Positions 11,054-23,731 are shown, counted from the first letter of the stretch. The stretch: 64,000 nucleotides of DNA from Plasmopara viticola (GCA_001695595.3 MBPM02000020.1:434001-498000), one strand, 5' to 3'. Notes: generated by a model not told the origin, from the sequence alone. A program made the numbers and translations.

Positions 11054-13990
11054 ATGTCGACTAAGTTTTCTGCTCAGCCAACGAGCAAAGTCTCCACCTT
11101 TCACCGTCGCCAATCTGCGTTAAATTTGCCGATCCACTCCACGCAAGACTTTACTACAAGTGGTGGGATACAATCAACACAATCGTTATCGAATGAACCG
11201 GAAGAAGTTACAGTGTCACAAGGAGAACCCTCACTCAAGAGTGAAAGACATGAAGATATTTTAGAGAAACCGAGTCGAAGTTTTTCTTTTAAGTTACCAT
11301 TGTCGCTCGAGACAAGCCCAGAAAAGTGCGATAAACCGACAAGTAGCAGTCGTGGTCAGCAAATGTTTGATTCTCGACGCAGTCGACGTGGCTCTGTGAG
11401 TCACCTGCGTACGCTGTCGCGGGACTTTGTGTTGCACTCGCTGCCCACTTCCTCCGTCCGGCATGAGAATTTAACGAGCCTCAAAGACCAGTTTCTCAAG
11501 ATAAAAGAGCGCTTCTCACCGTCGGTGCTACCCTTACCTACAACACTTGTCGCACCCGTGGCGTCTGCCGAATCGGACAAGATGTCAACGACCGATTTGA
11601 CTGGACCGATGAGTAGCGACCAGATGTTGTGCGAGTCTTTCGATCGAGATGCCAACTCAAATTGGAAATTCCCTCAAGCGCGTGTAAAACGCTGGTATCG
11701 CGAAGACGACTATTACAAGACATGTATTACATGTTGGACCATGGAGGCTGGAGCTGCTATCGTATCAAAGTTCGCTGGGGTCATTTCGGAATGGGCAGCA
11801 AACACGTCAAGCAATCACTCGCTTTCAGCTTGTGACAGTTGTAACTTAATAAACCCAGATGTCTCGTTACAGTGGATTGGTCGACAATGGTGGGCAGTGA
11901 CAGTATCGCTACCTCTATCTCATTTGGGTGAACTTCACGCAGAGCACATTTGTCTTGAGCATCAAATTAACAAAGCGGTAGCTGATGTCTACAAGAGCAC
12001 GGATGCTCGATTGCTGACTTCGCCGTTTCCTTTGACTCGCATAACGGCAAACCAAGGATCTTTAAATGAAAACGTTGACACCGAATCAAAACCAGTACCG
12101 TTAGCCCTGAACTCGATAGACGCCAGCCCTTTTAGCACACTAGCACCAGAAGATGTTGACATTCTGCGTCTTCGACAAGCGCAAATGGCTGGCAATGAAG
12201 AAGTTGAAGGAAGTTTTGCTAGAAGGGACCATGAGGAATTTTGCGGTCAATGGCATAATGATTACGAGGAAGAGCAAGAGACTGGTAGCGAGCAAGCATC
12301 GGCTCTGCCTCTCTCGTGGTCGATGCTTTCATTATCATCGCAACCTTCTGGATCGTCGGAGCACGCGTCATTGCAAGGCGAGAACGTTGTTGGAGATGAT
12401 GAGAGTAATGCGGAAGTAGACGTTCACCTTGTTCCTGAGAAGATTGGCTGGCTTAAAAAGAAGAAACGGAAGCAGCATGGACTTGGTAGCCCGTGGCAGC
12501 TACGATACTTTGAGTTGAAAGGGAATCGACTGTATTATTTCGCTAATGAAGCTGACGGACTTCCGCGTGGTGCAGTACTTTTGGATCACGCACTTGTGCA
12601 ACGTGGTTGTGGGGAGCACTCAATGGCCTTTAGTATTTCAAGTGCTAGTTCTCACCGTCGACTTGAAGTACTAAAATTTTCAGCAAGTCTCACATACCAA
12701 GTGCTACCGTACGAAATATCGTCTGCTTTCATTTTGGAGATTATTTTTGGTAACCTCTTTATTGTTTCTCGCAGGCGAAAATCTATCGAGTTACGCGTTA
12801 TTGATGAGACAGACGTAACTGTGAGTACGTGGATTGCAGCACTTAATCGTGCTTCCTTTTATTGTGTTATGGCTTCATCCGTGTTTGCGTCATCAACATT
12901 ACCTGCTCGTTGCTCTGCATCCTCCCGACATACTCCGAATCTTAGTACGAAACGTAAGACGTCCTTTTATCGATTTCGGCATCCGTCTGTTGCAAAAACA
13001 CCATTCCCATCTTCTTCACTCTCATATTCTGTAAAAGGTGAGCGATTAGATGTTAGAAATACCGACAAGGAGGTTATGACCACGGCAGTGCGCTGGTCCG
13101 CATCGTATCAGCAACTCGGAAGCGTACAATACTTGCGAGATACAGATCCATTATTGTGGGAAATCCATCCACCGGAACAGATCGCGATTCGCAAAAAGGC
13201 TGCTCGGGCTCGAACGCGAAGTGAATATTTGGCCATATTTGCGCGTCACGCAGAGACTTTTTCTCAAATTTTTTTGCCCAGACCTCAACCGATTTCTCTC
13301 GAGCAAACGCTACGTGACATTTTGCCGGAATTATTTCTCATAAATGATACACTATACGGAGGTGGAGAGCAAGTACAGCAACAGACTGTAGAGCTAAGCG
13401 ATCATGGCGCCACGGGACAGCAACAGAATCGTGGGTTGGAGCATATCTTCGAGGTACTTGATGCTCATATTCAGCGATTTGCAGCTGCCCCTGAAGAGCG
13501 AGTACGTGGTGTCAGTGCTTTGTTACAGGCTTGTGCACGTACCATCAGCGGAGGCGATTCGTATTTTGTCGTTCATCGACTGCTTGGGAACCCCAACTTG
13601 ATCATCCGACCAGCCGAAGCTAGAGGAAGACCTATTGAAATTGACGTCTCAACTGACCGCCCAAGCCGCTTCCTTATTACAGTGTTTAGTGCATTTTCCT
13701 TTCACTTGCTCGACGATGTTGAGCGCTTTGGCGATATAAATGATGCCCATGGAGCCGGAATGACACCCGCTCCGTTACTGCGGGTCCGTACTCGGCATAT
13801 TCAGGAATTTGATTTTGCCGGCGGTACATCCACTCGGTGGTTGAAAATCGATATTGAAGGTCGCAAAGAAGATGCTAGTCCTTGTGGGAGCAGAGGTGGG
13901 AATGGGACGATGGGACGATGGGGCAGTCGTCGGCAATCTTACGAAGGCGCTGAATCTCGAATCGGAGCGTTGCTGGATGCATTATCCTGA
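11054..13990 (+). CDS. Large PH-domain protein
   Basis: A 978-residue frame from the ATG at 11054; the frame extends slightly upstream only from a TTG. It has a Ser/Thr-rich, probably disordered N-terminus (1-200), a region with TCITCWTMEAG around 220, and a pleckstrin-homology domain at about 462-598. The domain opens with IGWLKKKKRKQHG..WQLRYFEL and closes with STWIAALNRA, its signature tryptophan helix. A 66-nt segment at 12709-12774 interrupts the domain. It starts GTACGA, ends in a pyrimidine-rich tract plus CGCAG, is a multiple of three, and its removal restores a normal-length PH domain (LPRKSIELRV), so it is probably an intron and the mature protein has 956 residues. The C-terminal 350 residues are not recognised. 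PH domains bind phosphoinositides or proteins at membranes, so a membrane signalling or trafficking role is likely. Confidence 0.85.
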   Translation: MSTKFSAQPTSKVSTFHRRQSALNLPIHSTQDFTTSGGIQSTQSLSNEPEEVTVSQGEPSLKSERHEDILEKPSRSFSFKLPLSLETSPEKCDKPTSSSRGQQMFDSRRSRRGSVSHLRTLSRDFVLHSLPTSSVRHENLTSLKDQFLKIKERFSPSVLPLPTTLVAPVASAESDKMSTTDLTGPMSSDQMLCESFDRDANSNWKFPQARVKRWYREDDYYKTCITCWTMEAGAAIVSKFAGVISEWAANTSSNHSLSACDSCNLINPDVSLQWIGRQWWAVTVSLPLSHLGELHAEHICLEHQINKAVADVYKSTDARLLTSPFPLTRITANQGSLNENVDTESKPVPLALNSIDASPFSTLAPEDVDILRLRQAQMAGNEEVEGSFARRDHEEFCGQWHNDYEEEQETGSEQASALPLSWSMLSLSSQPSGSSEHASLQGENVVGDDESNAEVDVHLVPEKIGWLKKKKRKQHGLGSPWQLRYFELKGNRLYYFANEADGLPRGAVLLDHALVQRGCGEHSMAFSISSASSHRRLEVLKFSASLTYQVLPYEISSAFILEIIFGNLFIVSRRRKSIELRVIDETDVTVSTWIAALNRASFYCVMASSVFASSTLPARCSASSRHTPNLSTKRKTSFYRFRHPSVAKTPFPSSSLSYSVKGERLDVRNTDKEVMTTAVRWSASYQQLGSVQYLRDTDPLLWEIHPPEQIAIRKKAARARTRSEYLAIFARHAETFSQIFLPRPQPISLEQTLRDILPELFLINDTLYGGGEQVQQQTVELSDHGATGQQQNRGLEHIFEVLDAHIQRFAAAPEERVRGVSALLQACARTISGGDSYFVVHRLLGNPNLIIRPAEARGRPIEIDVSTDRPSRFLITVFSAFSFHLLDDVERFGDINDAHGAGMTPAPLLRVRTRHIQEFDFAGGTSTRWLKIDIEGRKEDASPCGSRGGNGTMGRWGSRRQSYEGAESRIGALLDALS

Positions 13991-16900
13991 GAAACCCTTT
14001 GCTTTCATTAGAATGGTCTGAAGGTGATGTTGTGTGAGGTCAAGTCTTGATTCTCGGTAGTGTTTAACGCAAATTGAGTACAAATTGGTATAGCTGTTTG
14101 GTTTGTTGTCAAAATGCTCTTCACATCAGATTCTCACGTAGGACCAGGGTACCTACGAAACACATCATTGCCCACAAGAATTAGAGAACAAAGACGTCCC
14201 ACGGCGGCTGCTGCAGCCATTCCGACGACAATCGAGATTCAATTGCAAGGAACTCACAAAATATCATCTCGTTCAGCACATCCATACATTAATCTGTGCA
14301 GTGGTCACTCTTTCGATGTTGGCCAAGGATCGAAAAAAGACTGTATTAACCCCGAGTGCATGTTGATACGGTTGGTCATGCCTGCACCGCAATTTACAGT
14401 ACTGCACTTTTGAGGGCTTCCAAGGCTTTGATAGAGAGATTCGAATCATTTTAACAAGTTGCGATAGTTATTTGACTAACCTGGAAATGTTCAGCTGTCA
14501 GGGTACCACACCATTACCGAAAAATTGGATTCTTGAAAGAAGATGCACTCATCTCCCGCGCCATGTAGACCACCTTTTTATATTTAACTATGTATAAGTT
14601 TGAGCATCAAAACACTGTAGCTGGCACTGGGGACATTTATGTTTTTTGTAGACCAACGCTCTATCAAGAGTTTTAGGCGAGACCCCAGCACATGTGTAAA
14701 GTAGACTTCATTCAATTGACAAACTACGTACAAACCGCCACTGGCATCTTGTCGGGGGAACATTATGTCTTGTGATTGTTGTCGTTTTTGCACAAGAGAA
14801 TATTAATGTGTTTGCATTGTTCATGATTTCAAGATTCGTTGCATATCCTGACGATTAAAGGCCTATCGATTGTGAAGGGTGTAGGTTCTTTTGTACAACC
14901 GATGCCTGAGTTACGTCAAAAGTGTCACAAGCAAATAAAATTCTTTCGAAAGGGGTTAAAGATTAACCCTGTACGTGACGTAGCCTGACACAGATCGACA
15001 TGTCCGCATCACTTTAGCCATTGAGTATATGTTGCATTGGTCACGTCACTTGGACCACCATAGTCCAGTATTCCGTTGTAAAAGCTTAGGCTTTGCGTTG
15101 ACGAAAATGGCTCTTGGGTGTATCGGTATCGATACCGGTCTGAAAATGAAATGTATTGTGAAGATGTCGTTATAATTGCTTTTTTATACCGAAAATATTT
15201 AAATTGTCCTGCACATCTCTTTTGTACAAGGTGTCTGCATGACCCCGTCGTACAGAGTAGTACTTCAAAGCCCGGGCGGTAGATTTTCTGCCTGAACCCT
15301 CTCAAAGAGCAATCGCACCACCTTCTTGCGTATGTCGAACTAGCGAAATCTGCTGATAAAGAAGCTGCATATGCAGCCCTTCCTGCTAAGGTAGGCAATG
15401 GCGTTCCAGCTCTACAAACAAAAGTTTATGCTTAAAAGTGGCAGACAATCACGTGGTGCTCGCTCTCTTCTGGAAGGCTGAAAATGTTCGTTAACGCCAC
15501 ATCACCTTTACGTTACGTGGTCTTAAGAACGTGAGGAAGCAGCTGAAAGCAATATTATTTCCGGGAGTCAATTAAGCGCTGGGATGTCACTTTTAAGAGA
15601 TGCTGCAATTATTTCATGGACTCATATGCGACACAAATTGTCAGGGATTATTATATCTATTAAGACTCCCGACGTAAGTGTTGTGTGCTTCGCCATCGTT
15701 TTATGAAGAAGACGTACTCTTTTACCATTATCATCCTTGACATACCTTGCTGTTTCTGCGTGCTTCAAGGCAAAGTTTATCCTTTACAACAAAAATGAAT
15801 TTTATAATCGGTAGGGGGTTCACCGCTTTGGTCGAGCCTAACGACATCGTAGTTTTCTTCGCGCTACCTTGAAGCCGGTGTTACTTGAAGACGCCACATT
15901 TGCCCTCAGACTTCCGCTCGAACTCCCGGCTGATCTTGCAGAAGCTGGAGGTATTGTCATAGATTTTTCTCCCGTATTACAGACGCCTTTTTAATCCTCT
16001 TAGTGAAATTAAGCTCGTAGGCTACACTAACGGTCACCAATCTAATTCAAATGCTGTACCGACGTAAGATCAAATTACAAGCGTGGTTTTACTGCTCTCA
16101 AGATAATTCTTTTAGAAGTTTGTAAGTAGTTGTTCAGATTGGCTGGAAATCCACGTTCCAACAGAGTTCTGAATTGTCTATCTTAAAGAATTTGAGGTCA
16201 TAATGACTAAAACAAATACGCCACCATCAACACTTGTGAATATAGCTCTCGGCTTGTATTGGTGCAGCCATAAAGCTTAAGCAGAGTCCGAGAATGTAAA
16301 AGACGACTTAAATTGACCTACGGCACGATCTAAAGCATGGTTAGGCTTGCTCGGGTGTTTGCACAAAATCAGTGCTTTTTGCGGGTCTCGTAAAGCCTCT
16401 TTCCGATAAATCGGAAAGGATTTCGAGTGATGCTGGAAGTTTAACTTTAGTATGCTAAAAAAAGCTGAACCAAAGATTAAAATAGTACTCGCTTTGACTT
16501 CGACGGATGAGATTAAGCTGTGATTTTGACTATGTTATCGCTTGCATGCTACTGATAGTCGACAAGGCCGGTCGTGAGCACGTCATATTGATGCATTCAA
16601 TGCTTACTAATAAAACTTCATCGTCACTTTAACAGATGTACTCAGCATGAAGCCCGTACTACCAAACGTCCGAGTAAACTAAACGTAGTCGGTCTAAACC
16701 TTTTGTTTAGAAGATGGCGATAGAAATACCCTGTAATTTCTTTCTAAAGGAACAACCTCTCTCCTCACTCATGTTACATTGAATTGGAAGGCTTCATTAT
16801 TTACTTTTTTTTTTCAATAATATGTTGCGTGTGCATTCGCTGCGATTTGGCCTTTTTTGGATATTGCGAGAGCTGTAGATTTCACTGGACCATTTACCGG

Positions 16901-17689
16901 CTCTCTAGTATGTTACTTGTATACAGCAGGATGTTGAGACATTTTTGGGGTGCTTTACGCAATAAGCAAAAGATTACTTCTCCAATAAAATTTACATTCA
17001 CATTGATGCCGAGGTTCCGTCAAATGCCGTGCCTGCATTTTAAAGGCGATTCTAATGTGTCTCGCCCGCCAAAGATCCATTTGAACAAGAAGGACAAGAA
17101 CATTCTTCATTATCCGAAAATACGCGTTAGATTTGTCGGTAGACTCGGGGGCTATACGAAAGGCTCAACCTTTTAACACGAGATATTCCAAAGGTTATCT
17201 AGGGTGGTCTTGTTGACAATACCATTAATGGTGGGAGAAAAATGTACTCTACGGTGCATAAATTCGCGTCTCGCCCACCGCTGGATACCGACGCAAGTCG
17301 CTGTGTTGCGTAAAGCTCTGAACAAGCGACTTGACAACAAAAAAAGAATTTCCTATGGCTGTTGCAGGCTTTGGCGCTAGGCATTACGCATATTAGAATC
17401 GCGCACCGCAAGGGCCTCCCGAAGGCAACTTCTTGCGTGTTAGATACAAAAGCATCTTGGCTGAGAATTGCTTGTTTTCTGACGCAACCATATGACGGCT
17501 ATGCGCGTCGTTTTGGGCACCACAGCATATCACGGTTAAATTTCATTTGGACTCGCACGGCACCCGTCCTATTTACAATCGCCCACAAAGGCTCGATTGA
17601 AGAACTTTTTTCAGGATCGAGTGATTTTCTAGAGATCTTGGCAAAAAAAACCACTTTGAGAGACAGTAATATTTTTCGTGTTTTAAAGG
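13991..17689. other. Intergenic DNA, no gene recognised
   Basis: This 3.7-kb stretch is AT-rich and broken by stops in all frames. The longest frames (around 15009-15398 on the - strand and 16784-17176 on the + strand) show no motif I know. It probably consists of old, eroded transposon DNA, but I cannot assign it. Confidence 0.4.
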
Positions 17690-18300
17690 GCCAGCTTTGT
17701 CACCTATCCTACGCTTCATCTCTTGCCGTCTTGTTAGTAGAGGAACAGTATCATCCACACCGCCTCTTTCACTGCCTCTGATAGCGGAGTGCATTCTGCT
17801 TTTGTCGAGATAGTGTGGTTGTCCGCTGTTTTTTTTCTAGCTGATACATCCAAATTTTGGCATTAGTGCAAAGCCACTTGCGCTCCTTCTAGATCTGATG
17901 CCTTCGTTTAGTCTGCATTCGAGTAACTGCACAGATCAAAGATGCTTTGCTGGAAGGAGTTGAGTTTGGGGGTTGATGTTGCTTGCAGATATTGCAGCAC
18001 GCACTTTAGATCTGGCCAGTTTGTCGAGCACAGATTAAACATAAATTGACTGTATACTCCCACTTCGGCAGTGAGATCCAGACATGTCAACGCCATTCGA
18101 TACAAGACCACGAATACGCTCTTTTTTGCGTCTTCTGCCGCCTCTTTACAGACTTGCTGGCTTAAGTGCCGATATCGGCCTGGATGGGCCTGAGAAAGTT
18201 TGGCTGCCGCACTGTTACTTTTGCAGAGTCGCGGTCGTCAATAGTTTCCATTTAAAGAAAATGCCCGTGCTTGCCTCGGTCCACCATCTTTAAGCGCTCA
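17690..18300 (-). mobile_element. Decayed Ty1/copia reverse transcriptase end and RNase H
   Basis: On the - strand the frame at 18111-17908 reads ALTCLDLTAEVGVYSQF and then CVLQYLQAT, matching the copia 'TRPDL..AVG.LSQF...RVLRYL.GT' block. It continues into LCSYSNAD, matching 'L.GYSDAD' of RNase H. Downstream, across frameshifts and stops, come RRSASGFAL and TKAECTPLSEAVKEAVW, matching 'RRS.SG.....TEAEY.ALSEA..EAVWL'. Identity is clear; function is lost. A frame at 19032-18808 on the same strand (DLVENLPTTYESA) could be the gag end of the same element, which would imply a large internal deletion. Confidence 0.72.
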
Positions 18301-19406
18301 CTTAACACGCTGAGTGAAACAGCGTGTAGTTACTGTTTGCTAGGATAAGGTCTTCCGCGAAAAGCATTACAAAAATTATTTCTTGATCATCTCATTTTTC
18401 TAAACGCAGTACAACTCGCACTTTATAAAGTCGAGCTTAATCATGAGGTCATCAATAGTTGAATTTCGCATGCGCGGCGACTGTTTTAGTCCGCACCTTG
18501 ACTGCTCGGGCTTGCATTCGTATTTTGAGGTCTTTGTTAAAGTCTTCGTCTGACTGCGTCATTTAGATGTCTTCGTCAAGAACACAGCTCAAAACATCTG
18601 TGTTTGCATCCGTCTACAGCAGCTTGAGACTAAACTTGACAAACATACTTACTGCTTAATTGGTGGAGATTCGCCCTTGAGGCGAAGTCCTCGTCCTGTT
18701 TTTCTTTTACACAAAACACCTATCTGTAGCCGATTATCAGTCAACCCTTCGGTGACACGATATCTTACGAGCAGTTCCTCCGTAGAAAGCGAGTCGCGTC
18801 CTATTTTCTACTTGCCTGCGTTGCTGGATTGCATCGCGGACTCGTACGTGGTCGGCAAGTTTTCTACTAAATCCGAGACGTAAGTATAGCCTAAAAATCT
18901 ACTCTCGTGTGCTACAGCTGGCGTCGCGTTATGCCTTGTGTGCAGATTTTGCGATCCCCATCGCTTGGCCATTAGAACTCCACAGCTTCTTCCGGCGCCA
19001 GTGTCGCTTGTTACCGTGATCAACAATTTCACCCCGCCCAGCTTATCTGATCCATTTAAGCTTTTGAGAGTCAGTTAGAGTTTTAAGTGCCTTAGCGCAT
19101 CTACATATAATAATGTTCAAACCATATATTTGTAAATTGCATTGTTTAGTGCACCCTCAACCTTCGAAAGCTTACCAGTCTTCGACCGTGGCTACTCAAC
19201 GCACATGCGCAAAGTTTACTTACCACAAGGCTAATAAATTCTATATTTCCATCTGTTCGTGAATGATCATCAGCGCGAGAGTTTCTAAAACTTAAACATC
19301 GATTACTCAAGCTCAGCGATACGTCGTGAGTCTCTACGTAGCACCATGGCATCCCGGAGACCATGGTGTTCTCTAACCAAGTTCATAGCAGACTCGCTGT
19401 GTATTT
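18301..19406. other. Intergenic DNA with possible copia gag remnant
   Basis: The - strand frame at 19032-18808 contains a short Leu-Pro-Thr-Thr-Tyr-Glu context like the 'LP..Y..L' motif of copia gag proteins. Nothing else is recognised. Confidence 0.3.
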
Positions 19407-19847
19407 TCATTTGTACTGGCTGGAAAAGAAGCCAAATGCACCATCTTGCTCAACTACACCTATGTTCGTGTTTTTGTTTAATTCCGCCAGGCCAAAAATA
19501 AAGTCGATGATTATTTTTTTACTTCCAACAGTCTGCCAATACAGGCAGTCTGTATAAAAGATCTCGTGTAAGCCGTGGGATTTGGCCCTTTGGTAGGTCC
19601 CATAAGCCCTCAAATATTTGCGCCACCCATTTGTACATGTTGGGCCTTCAATCTGTTGTTGAGACCGAAATAAATTATTATCTTTGGCATAATGACTGCT
19701 CATTGCGGGATCATTTGTATCTACTGATATATTGATCTTTAGATTGTGTTGCCAGAACAAAGACTCGAGCTGGATGTGCCAATTTCGCCACGGACCCTTT
19801 GCTGTTTTTAATGATGCGACTACAATTGCCCTCAAGGTGTTGACCAT
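19407..19847 (-). mobile_element. Decayed Ty3/gypsy integrase fragment
   Basis: The 146-codon - strand frame carries WRKYLRAYGTYQRAKSHG, matching the integrase zinc-binding segment 'RKY(V)..C..CQRAKS(H)G' with both cysteines replaced. It is followed after a normal gap by IIIDFIFGLAELNKNTN, matching the start of the catalytic core 'SMDFIFGLP...' with its first Asp. The rest of the core is missing. The lost zinc ligands and the truncation show it is dead. Confidence 0.68.
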
Positions 19848-20854
19848 CTGATTTTGGACTGTGCGCTTATGACATTAAACAGCTTTTAGAGAGACGTTTT
19901 GTATGCCGGGTATATTTGTTCCTGAAAAAAACTTTTGACCTTGCAGGTTTGGGCCGGTCTCGGACTACCTGAAAGCGCATTAATACGCACATCGAGCTTT
20001 AAGGCTCAAATTCAGCACTGTAGCTAAAATTTGCGAAGAAAGACAGTCATCATGCCATTTTTTCAAGGAAAAGTGGGTGTACTTGTCGAGAACCTTAGAA
20101 ATGCGTGGTCTGGATCAACCACAGAGGTCTTAGAACTCAAAAAAAGTATTTGGAGCTCCAACAAAGCGTACTTCATGGTAGCAACAGCCGTATTGTGAGT
20201 GGAAAATTTGCTTTATGTAATGAGTATTAAAAGGCAAACCGTAGTAAGGCCTTGAGTGGTCTTGATGGATGTTTCGTGTTTTCCAGAGTAAATACATTTC
20301 TACGATAGGAGTGCCCGCGATTTCAGCAGTGATTACCTGGCTGAGCTGGTGCAAAAAAGTAAGCTTGTGTTTATCCCTATCAAGGTGCAAGCGCAGCTGA
20401 TTGCACAGCTGAAAACTTTGCAAATGATGCTCATTAACGTTGTCTCCATCGGCGAAGCTAGAGCAAGAGCTTTTCGAAGGCTTTCTCTGATACTACTTAA
20501 AGACTCTGGTGACAGATATGTCAGTATCACTTAATGTATTTCATTCAACAGATCCAACAATTACGTTGCGAAATTGTATAGCTAACATGTATTTGTACAA
20601 ATAGTTGGCTAGGTCTAAGCATTTCCTTAATTTCGCTTGAAATCATAGTGTAGGTCAAGTTGAGGCGGCTGATTTATCTGCTCAGGCTCCACTGATACTT
20701 GCAAAGCATCCGATGACTCTTCTTTGTCGCAAAGACAAGGCTGGAAAAAGTTTACTGGCTCTTAAGAGCACAGAAACTTGCCTCAGGTTACTTATAGAAG
20801 CCTTCAGTTCCGACTAATCTTCACTAAAGCAGCTATGGGTAAACGAATTGCTAC
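19848..20854. other. Intergenic DNA, no gene recognised
   Basis: Short frames only. The - strand frame around 20130-20423 lies upstream of the gypsy integrase relic on the same strand and may be part of that element, but I see no motif. Confidence 0.35.
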
Positions 20855-21182
20855 CATGTGGCTGGTCTACCGTTCGTATAAGCTGCTCGACGCAGCATCG
20901 GGAGGTTCCTGGTTTGATACCCATAGGATCCGAAATAAGGCAGCCCGAGATAGGTCACTAAAGTGGACGAGCAATCGAACTCGAGAGTGCGACTGCCCTA
21001 CCAACTTGCGCCCAATTGGGTAATGCAAGAGTTGTATGGGCTGGATACCCCACTGAACGCAAAAGTCCCATGAAATTATGAGGGGTACGAAACCGGGTTC
21101 AAATATGGGTCAATTAGCCACCAGCATCCCGCGATAGAGACACTTAGTCCCTGCGCGTGGGCTCCGGTAGCTTAAATCTCTA
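20855..21182 (+). repeat. tRNA-derived SINE-like element, copy A
   Basis: This shares most of its length with the two copies at 32.6-33.2 kb: the GGTTTGATACC box B at 20911-20921, the following AGATAGGTCACTAA, GTGGACGAGC and TTGCGCCCAATTGGG blocks, and the AGCATCCC..GATAGAGACA and GGCTCCGGTAGCTTA 3' region. The box A region (20855-20875) is more diverged than in the other copies. No clear flanking duplication was found. Confidence 0.6.
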
Positions 21183-23375
21183 CCATTCTTGAAGATCAAA
21201 ATGTTTTTGTTGCATATGATAATATGACGTTTGATAGCTCTCGTGGGAGTTTTACCACTTTCGTAGCTTTTTGCTAGGCGCATTAACCGTCATAAGCGTA
21301 AAACTTGATCCCTAATTTGATTTAATAGCCGCCCGCCAAACTTGTTACGACGTACTATATAGATCCGGACATAATGTTGCAAAGAAAACAACCTTCCTTT
21401 TCCGTGTAAGTACTTTAGTACTGTATTATAAGCATGAAGCAGCCAATTTTAACCGTTCGACTTCAAGCACAGAAAGTTGGTGACGAGTGCGGAGATCTTA
21501 ATTCCCGCATTATGGATAATATTTACGTATTACAGCAAGTACGTGCAGTTTTAATCGTTCTTTAGCCTTTCATGATGGGGGCATGCAGCGCTACATGCGG
21601 GTAATTTTCACAGAATCGGCCTTCATTTCTGTTATTTATCGAAGCGAAACATGTTTTTTCGAATTTGAAATTAAGTTTTATCGGCCATGCAGTACACCTG
21701 TCAATATCGCCGCATTGGCGAATACTGTTAAGTTCTATACGGCAATTACTTACATGTATGTAGTGAATTTAATCTTCCAATAATAACTTAATATATTTGC
21801 TATCAGCGGGATACTTGCTCACTGCGCTCATTAGTATGGAGCTTATCACACGTCCCGCGCAACATTCACTGTCGGTGCCAGATTCGTGACGCTCTTGTTT
21901 TCTTTACGAGATCTCAACAAAGTATTGAACAAAATAGATATGCTTCAATCCTGCTCCAGGTGCTAAGCAAACCAAACTCATGATTAAATTCAAACGGCAG
22001 ATTGTTGTACTTCGGTCTTGGAACAGTTTTGCGCTTAAACTTATGTATAAAATGATATGTGCTAGGATGCAAAGTAGCCAAAATGCGCCAGGATTGTTGA
22101 GCTGAATGAACCAATTGCAGCAGCGTACCATCGCTAGAACGTCACACAAGGTGGTGATATCCTTAATAAATTGTGTAAGTCTTTTTGCGTGGTGTCAAAA
22201 ACATACACACCATTTGCCGAACCCAACAAATCTTTGCACACGCAATTTAAACAATTTTTACTAGTGACACCAACTGATCGGAAGTAAATCGAGCGGAATC
22301 ACACATCTCGAACATTGCTAAGCAGGCGATTTCACATCTTGTGCAAAAAAATATAATTTATATGACAAGAACCGCCTTGACTATGTTGGGCACGAACAAA
22401 AATTGGTCTCTAAAGCACAGAATCGAGTTGATGATGACAAAATTAAAAAAAGAAGGTCGCGATGTCGTGGCAGCAGTCGGTGAGCTTTGCAAGTGCCACA
22501 CTGTAATTTTTTTTTTAATTTTTTTTAAATTTCAAAAACTTTTTAAATCTTACCATTATCAGCCTACCCATGACAGTATATGACCAAATGAAAGTCGCAG
22601 AAGCAATTGATTCGAGCTTTCATTTTTCGCGAAAGGCATGATCGCTTTGTTTGGCTACCAACAACTTCGCTATGGGGAAATAGATATTAACATAAATTAA
22701 CGTGTTGGGCTCTTCGACGGATTACAGGAAAGTCACGCAAACAACAAATCGATCTTACCGAGCGCTGTGATCATAGGGGTTATAAAGCGCGACGAATTAA
22801 CTTTTAAGACTTTAGCTGCGGTAAATGCTAATAAATTGTGCTGTGTGATGTGTACTCTAAACGCTCAAGCTCACCTTATATAGTTGTTTGTGCACAAATT
22901 GATGTCAATTTTCTGACTAAAATACGATGCAAGGTAGATCATAAATGGTCGGCAAGTATTTATTTTCGTTCGTATTGACCACGAAGTATGCAAATTCGAC
23001 CTCTTATTTTGCTTTTGCGCTTCTTCTAAGATATCATCTAGCAACTTATGAAAGAGTTAGACCCAGGCAATCTTTTTGCTGATAATGCTGACCAGCGCGT
23101 ATCACGTGTGCTATAACAATATACACACATGAAAGTGCTGAAGAAAGACTTTTGATAACTAAACAAATTGACCGGGTCGCAGGAATCATTATCAGCAGAA
23201 TGGGATCGTCTCGCCGCGTAACAAAGGAAGGCTCGTGACATCAATTGATTATACGTGCGACTGTCTATGAAGAATGGATCAGCGATTAAGTTTATTTTTC
23301 ATATTCCAATTGTTTCAAATATGATGTAGACAATCGAACATGTAATTTTTATACTGACATTAATGAAGAAAACCA
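21183..23375. other. Intergenic DNA, no gene recognised
   Basis: AT-rich sequence with only short frames on both strands. I see no gene, RNA or clear repeat. Confidence 0.4.
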
Positions 23376-23391
23376 GAAGAGACAAGCGGCA

Positions 23392-23714
23392 TTGTATTGT
23401 ATTGTATTACGTTATCGCGTCGCCAAGTTATGCACGTGCTAGGCTCAGTCTGGCTAGTCCACGGCATAGAGTGGTGTCCGCATACGTCGGGTCTCGTTCG
23501 GCGGGCAGTGCAGCCAGCACCGAGGTCGTGAGGGTCTTCCATTATTTTGTTTATCTCTGACTTGGTAAGAGCCCAGGTGGCGTTCTGGTGCTAAAGACCG
23601 TCGCGTCGAGGGGGAGACTCGTTAAAGACCTGCAGATGCCCGAGAGCACCTGCCCGAAGCGCGCGAGCATTTAGCCCCCGCGCCTGGAAGGAGGGCGTCA
23701 CCCCAACCTTTTCC
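23392..23714 (-). mobile_element. Short retroposon (SINE-like), copy 1, with target-site duplication
   Basis: A GC-rich block of about 323 bp is nearly identical to 44868-45196. Read on the - strand it starts GGAAAAGGTTGGGGTGACGC and ends in a pentanucleotide tail of ATACA units (23392-23410). It is flanked by GAAGAGACAAGCGGCA (23376-23391) and GAAGAAGACAAGCGGCA (23715-23731), one nucleotide apart: a 16-17 bp target-site duplication. A short repeat tail plus a duplicated target is the mark of LINE-driven retroposition. There is no coding potential. I do not see clear tRNA box A and B motifs, so the parent RNA is unknown. Confidence 0.75.
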
Positions 23715-23731
23715 GAAGAAGACAAGCGGCA

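Noticed and set aside
17362..17781. 139-codon + strand frame
   Set aside because: Its right-hand end overlaps the - strand copia relic on the antisense strand, and it has no motif of its own.
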